A stretch of 64,000 nucleotides of DNA from Liolophura sinensis. Lineage: Eukaryota > Mollusca > Polyplacophora > Chitonida > Chitonidae. The notes under the pieces were generated by a model, which searched no databases, was not told the origin of the DNA, and saw only the letters and a list, made by a program, of their open reading frames with translations. Within the stretch, counting starts at the first letter, position 1; every line of letters begins with the position of its first letter. Positions 57,720 through 64,000 of this stretch are shown piece after piece. The position numbers were made by a program, and so were the translations under genes. Where the stretch lies: the NCBI RefSeq assembly GCF_032854445.1, contig NC_088306.1, positions 7,191,924 through 7,255,923 on the forward strand, in the 5' to 3' direction.

Positions 57720-58035
57720 TTTCAGGCAAGGAGAGTATCTGAAAAAGTTTTCTGAATTTTCGTTCAAAAATTTAGGGGTTTACCGGCGAGTGATGCATTT
57801 ATTACCGGAAAACATAGGAAATGGTTTTAAACAGACTGAATAGATTGAATACAGCTCCACATTTTATCACTGTGAATGAAAACCCTTTTTACATTTTGGA
57901 CAAGCCGTTTACATTTTTGCGCAAGGTGACTATCTAAAAAGGCATTCGGAGTTTTAGTTCAGAAATTCAGGATATATCCTGTATAGATTTAATACAACTC
58001 CATATTTTATCACCGTGAGAAAAACCTCTAGGAAT
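57720..58035. repeat. Diverged ~190-bp tandem duplication
   Basis: CAAGGAGAGTATCTGAAAAA to CTCCACATTTTATCACTGTG (first copy) reappears as CAAGGTGACTATCTAAAAAG to CTCCATATTTTATCACCGTG. Downstream of the PLC-like gene. Confidence 0.55.
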
Positions 58036-58439
58036 AACTAGATTCATTTTCCGACAATAACGTAGGTACAAACTGATTTATTGCTATAAATCATTGTTAT
58101 TCCAACAAACAAACATAATTTTTGCTTAAGTGAGGAATGAGATGAGGAAATGTCTTTTAAGCCACCATTTGTCATACGACAATCGTCTTACTTCGTCCTG
58201 CTTCACCTCCACAGATGAACACATTCTCTCTGATCAATGATTTTGTGATTCTGTCTAATTGGATTTATTGGATTTGCATAGTTTTCATTTTATTATATAC
58301 ATTAATTGTGATGAAAACTAAATACTAAATTGCAGTTAACATCACTGCATTTTTCAAAACTAATTCTGCCTAAACCATGATGTTAAGGGGTGTGTAATTT
58401 GCTGCTATTTATGCATTTGAAAATAAACACTTAGAATAA

Positions 58440-58485
58440 ACCCTAACTGAGGTAAACTGACAAGAGGCCGTATACGACAGGTTCT
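58440..58485 (-). repeat. Dispersed repeat family RA, internal fragment
   Basis: CCCTAACTGAGGTAAACTGA then CAAGAGGCCGTAT is the reverse complement of the family's CAGTTTACCTCAG block. The same block opens the copy at 60722. Confidence 0.6.
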
Positions 58486-58498
58486 GCAGACAATACAT

Positions 58499-58528
58499 CT
58501 TGTCTGTAGATGTATTTATACAGACAAG
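58499..58528. other. Perfect 10-bp hairpin
   Basis: CTTGTCTGTA (58499-58508) and TACAGACAAG (58519-58528) are exact reverse complements around a 10-base loop. Meaning unknown; it may be a mobile element end. Confidence 0.6.
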
Positions 58529-58529
58529 A

Positions 58530-59618
58530 CTGTTCTTGCCTTGTAGATATACAAGACGGATAGTTTCAATATTGACTACATTATCTCTACTCGGACAGCA
58601 ATAAACAGACGAGTCCTGCATATAGCGTGTTCATATCTCACCTTGTAGCATTTGTTGGATCCTGCGTGTTTTTAATTACTATTTTTTATTTATTTTGATG
58701 TCTCCAGACTTACCAGGCTATTATAGTTCAGCAACAAGTGGGTAACGTGGGATCAAGACATTCAACTCTGATAACAAAATAGCAAATACGGATAAAAGTA
58801 CAAGTACATTGCAGAAATACAGCGTAAATATAGATAAGGCCAAATTAAAGTACCTGTTCACACAAGTTAAAAACTAAACTGTACCAAAATATATTTACAG
58901 CGAGAATCTAAAACTGATAAATTTGTAAATGTAAAACAAAACATCTTTAAATATCAATGATAGATCGGCGCAGAATTAATACTTTTACACTTTCAAAACT
59001 TCTGAGATTAAAATGTTCATGTATTGATGATATTCATTAAAAGAAATCTAACGCCTTCCGATGTCAATCCCGCTCCCACAAGGAATATGAAATAAGTTAA
59101 AATGTCGGCTGGCAACAGGCGGTATATAATACCGCAGTTGGGAGACTAGGTATTTGCAATCAAAAGTTGAATTCACAACATTATTTAATAACAAACTCAA
59201 AGTTCTTTCTCCGATCGTCTAGTGTAGGCAAGTTAAAAAAGTTGCATCCTGATCGGATTTGATCTCGGTGGTATATCTTTCTGGTCCTAACACTAAAATT
59301 TTTCGAACCCTTCAATTATAAAATTCTGTTGCGGACACCAGATTTCACAACAATATTCAAGCCGACTGCACACATGTGTAACGATAAAGATTTCTAGAGT
59401 TGGAATTAAAAGGTTCGCATTAACGTGCTTATCACCACTTCGTAGTAGTTATGCGGTGATCCGTGAAGTCGCCGGGGTGTTCAACGAGATAAGTGACAAT
59501 GCCGCATTGGTGCGCAGCAATAGGTTGTTCCAGTTAGTCTTTACCCTAAATCGACGGTGATTTCTCCTGATTTCCAACTGAATCCATTTTGCTAAAGAAC
59601 GTCCAGCCTAGATCTTAT
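58530..59618. other. Downstream of the putative minus-strand exon
   Basis: If the exon at 59619-59787 is real, this would be its 3' UTR and flank. TTTATT at 58685-58694 (AATAAA on the minus strand) is a possible poly(A) signal. No repeat recognised. Confidence 0.3.
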
Positions 59619-59787
59619 TTAAGCGTATGTTTCGAGCAATTTTAGGAAGTCCCGTCCGTCCTTAGAGTTGAAGAAACGATTAGGTGGTTCAGTTAACAAA
59701 GTACGACGCAAACTCCTGCCTGGTGCTTGCTCTACATGTATTATTTTCTCCATCAGTAAATCGTCAGTTCCAGCTGGGCGGAGTGCC
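59619..59787 (-). CDS. Putative terminal coding exon of an unidentified minus-strand gene
   Basis: On the minus strand a pyrimidine tract ending CTCTTCTTGCAG is followed by an open frame of 55 codons and TAA. The peptide (beginning ALRPAGTDDLLMEK and ending DFLKLLETYA) has balanced, globular-looking composition with no repeat. The exon would enter in phase 2. I do not recognise the family. No upstream exon was found between here and the right edge, so the rest of the gene would lie in a very long intron's reach or beyond 64 kb. A chance open frame next to a good acceptor is the alternative. Confidence 0.38.
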
Positions 59788-60189
59788 CTGCAAGAAGAGA
59801 ATGAATACCCAATACACTTATGATGTCCGCCAAATAATTTTATATTCGCTATATTTATAGTCGTCTCAGCTATCAGTAAATCCACACAAGCATGAAACTG
59901 GTGGACTTTGGACGCGTGTCAACTCCATCCGTTTAAAAAACCTTTTCCTGCAATTACCGCCACTTTTACACTTGTGTGTATTTTAGTTAATGCAGTCGCA
60001 CTCCTGTGACCCACCGAACGCCCTGAAGCAAGACATTTACACCATTTCACTGACGTCAAATATCCCATTACCAGCCTCAAGATGACCTATCATACTACTC
60101 TTGCACATACAACTACTGCAACTCAAGTGCATTCTTTTGTGGCTTGTCTAAACGTCCAGTCAAAGCACTGTTACAGCGCAATTTGTGAT

Positions 60190-61235
60190 AAAAAAACATA
60201 ATAATTATTTGCCACCCCTTGAGTGGCTTTTCTTAATAAATTATTACAAATAACTTATTCGTTTCAAGAAGGATCCGGTAAATTTCATCACAAGAAGAAC
60301 ACGCCTAACCTGACATATGCCTTGAATGACAATGATGACAATAACTTCCTTTAAGAATATATTTGCTACATATTGCCTTATTACAAATTGCGCTCCAGAC
60401 GCTAACGCAGTTTGCAACAAATCGTAATCGATAATAATTATTAAAATTTGCAACTCCGAGAGAGTTTTTTTTTTATAAAAAAATAATTACAACTTGCGTC
60501 TTCCAAATTGGCTTTTTTTAAATAAACTTTTTCGTTTCAAAAGACACTGGGAAATGTGTTCATCATGCCATTATCTTAACTGCAATTGAGATGAGAGTAA
60601 TGATAAAAACTCTTCAAATGATATTTTTTAACATATTGTATCATTATAAATATCGTACTATTACACCTTATGATGCAGATGTTATAAGTGTTGTAACGGA
60701 ATTTGTAATAATTTATGACAAAACCGTAACTGAGGTACTGACAAGAGGCCGTATTTCATCGGTTACGCGTGACCATTTGCCAGCTATCACACTGTCGTCG
60801 CTGCTCTGGTTTTCTTCTCTGTGCTGCACGTCTTTTTTACTTTTAGAGTAGCTGTAACAACTCAATTTATAATAAGTAACAAATTCTAATAAATACTTGA
60901 AAGGAAAAAGTTATTTCAAAAACTCACTCTGAGTGTTGCTATTTGTAATAATATATTATATAACGTCACTCCCAGAGTGTAATAATTGCATTTGCAATAA
61001 AAAAACAATCTGTAAAATAATTATTTCAAATGTTCATTCTGAGAATAGCCTGTTTTAATACATTGCTGAAAGGAAGACGTTTGTGGGACTTGCATTTTGT
61101 ACTAATTTATTACATAAAACTACTACACAGCAATAAAGTTTCAATAAAAAGCAATTTGTAATAATTATTGTAAAAAGCCACTCTAGGAGTGGCCATTTGT
61201 AATAAGTTATTATAAAAACAGTGGCTCTTTACGGT
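60190..61235. repeat. 1-kb region bounded by inverted repeats with hairpin modules
   Basis: The left end (60208-60255: TTTGCCACCCCTTGAGTGGC, then AATAAATTATTACAAAT) is the inverse of the right end (61150-61230: ATTTGTAATAATTATTG, then GCCACTCTAGGAGTGGC, itself palindromic). Related short hairpin units (ACTCACTCTGAGTG, CACTCCCAGAGTG) with TTTGTAATAAT lie between, near 60922-60985. It may be one MITE or nested hairpin elements. Confidence 0.5.
60722..60835 (-). repeat. Dispersed repeat family RA, 5' part
   Basis: The reverse complement matches the family start exactly in order: CTCTGGTTTTCTTC at the end, CACACTGTCGTCGCTGCTCT, GGTTACGCGTGACCATTTGC and CCGTAACTGAGGTACTGACA. It is nested in the inverted-repeat region. 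Confidence 0.73.
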
Positions 61236-61339
61236 GACTAGACATAGAAAGGAAAGTATATTGAATGGATATAGTGGATAAAAATCTGGGCCATCATCCA
61301 AAGGCGATAGTCTTTGAACATAATTAAAGACATACAGCT

Positions 61340-61560
61340 CAGAGTAAAACCAGAGCAGCGACGACAGTGTGATAGCCGGCAAGTGGTGACAAGTAACAGC
61401 GGAGACACTGCTTCTTTTTTACCTGAGTTAGGTTTAGTTAACTGTTCAAGTACCTACCTGTAAATCCTTAAATAGTAGCAAATTACCCCCCCCCCCCCCC
61501 CCCCCCCACACACACACACCGCAGGACCATGGCTTAAGCAGAACTGGATAGTGATATTAA
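61340..61560 (+). repeat. Dispersed repeat family RA with poly-C/(CA)n insertion
   Basis: GTAAAACCAGAGCAGCGACG, CAGTGTGATAGCCGGCAAGT and CATGGCTTAAGCAGAACTGG are among the best family matches here. About 21 C and a (CA)n run (61487-61520) interrupt it. Confidence 0.77.
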
Positions 61561-62084
61561 TTTTGTGTTCAAGACGTCTTCCAACACTCCGCAACGACCC
61601 TTGCCCATTATTTGCATGAGTGCAGTTGAGCACTGAGAAATTCCTTCCATTCAGGGTCTTGGGGTTCCCACTTATTTTACGGACCCCACCCATCTTCAGT
61701 ACATTCCGAACTGGTTAAGATCAGAGGCCAATTTTCCAACGCCACCTTGCCTGCTTTGGTAAAGGAAAGCAAACAGTTGTTACAGGAGGCGAATTTCTTT
61801 CAGAGTGCACGGGCTAGTGGAAAAGTTAAAAGAGTTGACCCTGCTAGAGGAAAAGAGATAAATATGTTCGAAGTTTTTTTTGTTGTTGTTGTTTCATTCT
61901 TGAGTTCTGAGCCTATAGTCCTTTTCAGGACTGGGTTCCGACCAGCAGCTGATAACTACATGTATTAACCACTTTCTAACTATTCTTATAGTCCTATTCA
62001 GGAATGGGTTTCACAGTTACTGTTGTGCTTCCAATTAGGAGGTGGACATAATGTAAGTCACTTGACCTTACATTCTCCAGTTTC

Positions 62085-62182
62085 CTCCGTCTACACTCAG
62101 TTTCCTTCCACTTTAGTGTGGACAGCTGTCATATAGTTGAAATGTTCTTTAGTACAGAATAAGAATATGCATAAATGAATAA
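62085..62182 (+). mobile_element. SINE 3' end, degraded
   Basis: CAGTTTCCTTCCACTTTAGT, GACAGCTGTCATATAGTTGA and ATGTTCTTTAGTACAGAATA with an AATGAATAAAT tail. Confidence 0.48.
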
Positions 62183-62219
62183 ATTGTACAGGTAGCTGCT
62201 CTGTAAGCCTTGATATGGA

Positions 62220-62475
62220 ATTCATGCCTGGAATATTCATTGTCTGCCCGGCTCATTGAAAACTGATGACGCTTCTCTCTTGTGTGTTACCGGTTTTATC
62301 GCTTATTTGTATAATTTCTTACATACTTTTTGTCTTTGGGAGTTTGTGTTAAACGTTGTTTTGGAAATGGATCTTGCGATTATCGACTTGGACGCCTTTT
62401 ACGGACTACGAATGTTATATGAATGTCGGACTTGACGCTTATATCCAGTATGTACACCACAAATCTGGTGTAGTA
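62220..62475 (+). repeat. Dispersed repeat family RC, 3' part
   Basis: GAAAACTGATGACGCTTCTC, GGGAGTTTGTGTTAAACGTT and TTTTGGAAATGGATCTTGCG match the 3' halves at 31210 and 54040. Confidence 0.66.
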
Positions 62476-62961
62476 CCGTACTTGTCAATGTAAATAGGAG
62501 ACAGAATAGTTTACTTTTAGTGCTTTGAGCCTACAACTTTGAATTTGGGGACCAAATTGCTGGAGGGAAGAGGGCAATGTAACGACATGACACGGTTACA
62601 AGTTCTGTTTTAATGGCTCTTGGAATATATTTCTATTACCTGAAATACTTGGACTGAAACTTTCTTATTTAACTACTAGTTGTTGTTCTTACACGAAGGG
62701 TGAAGAGTGTGACTTTATAGTTTCACTTCATTTTCCTGGCTCACTATTTCTTCTATGTCTAATTCTCGTTGATATGATAGAAGGGGTTATTGTGGGGTCC
62801 TACCAAGCGAGTTTATTTCACAAGATTTCTTCCATTTTCGTTCTCCACGACAAAAGAACTTGGTTCGGATGAAGATCACCATAAGGGTCAATTGTCACGC
62901 GCGAACGTGTTTCCATAGTGAATGACGCAATGCAGAATGGGTGTGACTGATACTGTTCTTT

Positions 62962-63003
62962 TGATTGGTTGAATGAGGGGATCATGGTTGGGTACTATAA
63001 ATA
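62962..63003 (+). promoter_or_regulatory. CCAAT/TATA-like core promoter or LTR U3
   Basis: An inverted CCAAT box (GATTGGTT, about 62962) stands about 30 bases before TATAAATA (62996-63003). AATAAA follows some 17 bases later and a donor-like GTAAGT at 63127. This could be a real promoter with a short first exon or the U3/R of an LTR starting TGTGGGG near 62793. It is not resolved. Confidence 0.28.
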
Positions 63004-63209
63004 GGTGAGCCCGCGAAATAAAATATGTCGGTTATTAAGAACTCTCTCACGGAACATAGCAAAATTATCTACAGTACTTCGCGATCATGGCACGACAACA
63101 GCCGAGTGCTGCCGATCGACCTACAGTAAGTCATTACTTAAACCTCCTGTAGTTATCGTGTCATACATCGATACACAAGCATATACCCGTGCACATGGCT
63201 AATTTTGTA

Positions 63210-63378
63210 TGCAGAAGAGGAACTCCCATTGCCACCGAGTCCGGTGATCCCGGTGATTACGAGGGTTTCTAGGTTCAAATCCTGTTTGTAGTGCCTGGAA
63301 AGGACCTTTAGAACTCACCACACTATAGTCCTGAGTGCATCCAGCCGTTGGAAGAATTCTTGAATAAAACAAAGGTTC
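63210..63378 (+). mobile_element. tRNA-derived SINE-like element
   Basis: A B box GGTTCAAATCC at 63272-63282 follows a tRNA-like stretch, and the element ends GGAAGAATTCTTGAATAAAA as SINE tails do here. The A box is unclear. A C homopolymer follows at about 63410. Confidence 0.45.
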
Positions 63379-64000
63379 CTCGTATTTAAAACCGGTGTGT
63401 TGGTTTCTCCCCCCCCCCCTCCCCCACCGAATTCGGTGGTTAGTAGTTGATGGACTGAACAAGGGGAAATCCCTAATGCAGTAGCTATAATTAGGACGGT
63501 TACGTTTTACCGTTGGAAGCCTTTGAAGTTGACCTAGTTACGCTCTATCGATAAAATAGGCTCTGTGCTCCTGTACAAATTTGCGACCAATCAACCTAGG
63601 ATGAAAGACAGTCGAGACTTTAATGGAGAGGCAATTGTATTTTAACACGGATGGGATATCACCGAGTATGGTGATTTCACCCTGGTGTAATCAGCTTCTT
63701 TCCTGTTGATCACTGCCGCACTGTGCTATCCGGGACAGTCTATTGTATTATGATGTAATAAAACTGAAAACTCTTCAGTTCCTGCTGTCTTGTTTATGAG
63801 TCCGTTCTTTCCTTAGTTACTGTCTAATTAAGCACCTTACTAGAACCCTTGGTGATAGGTTAATAGAGTACCTTAAACTCCTAATGCCCCTTATAATCCT
63901 GAGTTCCTGGTTGTGGAGTTATTAGAGGCCCCCAGTAATAACAGTCAAAGCCTTTAGGCATCGGCAAAACTCAATAAATAAATCGTCCATTTAGCCCCAT

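Noticed and set aside
61747-61968. Frame starting LPALVKESKQLLQEANFF
   Set aside because: A brief resemblance to KCTD/BTB helices could not be extended; the second half is poly-Val from a TTG run.

Overview
This is eukaryotic nuclear DNA, A+T rich and gene poor. Long GT-AG introns, many tRNA-derived SINEs, miniature inverted-repeat elements and minisatellites point to a marine lophotrochozoan, most likely a mollusc. The mollusc assignment is an inference. It rests on repeat types I recall from mollusc genomes and on a secreted PAN + Cys-rich + PLC-like architecture; no species can be named.

Layout. 1-16.4 kb holds no recognisable exon, only repeats (degenerate ~42-bp array, 27-bp array, SINEs, a 130-bp MITE). 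16.46-22.49 kb (+) carries the last three exons of a cyclic-nucleotide-gated channel of the invertebrate CNG-like (Cngl) type: C-linker, cyclic-nucleotide-binding domain, a long Pro/Ser-rich linker and a C-terminal coiled coil. Its membrane exons lie upstream of the window. 22.5-41.2 kb is an intergenic repeat field: a ~320-bp foldback element, a SINE swollen by a minisatellite, a 660-bp TTAA-flanked MITE, a solo LTR, a full-length SINE with target-site duplication, a second SINE type and an 800-bp 19-bp minisatellite. 41.19-56.90 kb (+) is a complete ten-exon gene whose exons splice in phase into a 592-residue secreted protein: signal peptide, PAN/apple-like domain, Thr/Pro linker, two Cys-rich modules and a PI-PLC X-like barrel. 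59.62-59.79 kb (-) looks like the terminal exon of an unidentified gene. 59.8-64 kb is again repeats, with a possible TATA/CCAAT promoter or LTR near 63.0 kb.

The two main genes are not functionally linked by anything visible. The channel would open on cyclic-nucleotide binding in the plasma membrane. The PLC-like protein would act outside the cell. The points most worth following are the modular PLC-like enzyme with symmetric phase-1 exons, the channel's linker, the unknown minus-strand exon, and several repeat families present in many copies in this single window. No prokaryotic, CRISPR or viral genes were seen. All splice sites are read by eye, and no homology search or expression evidence was available.
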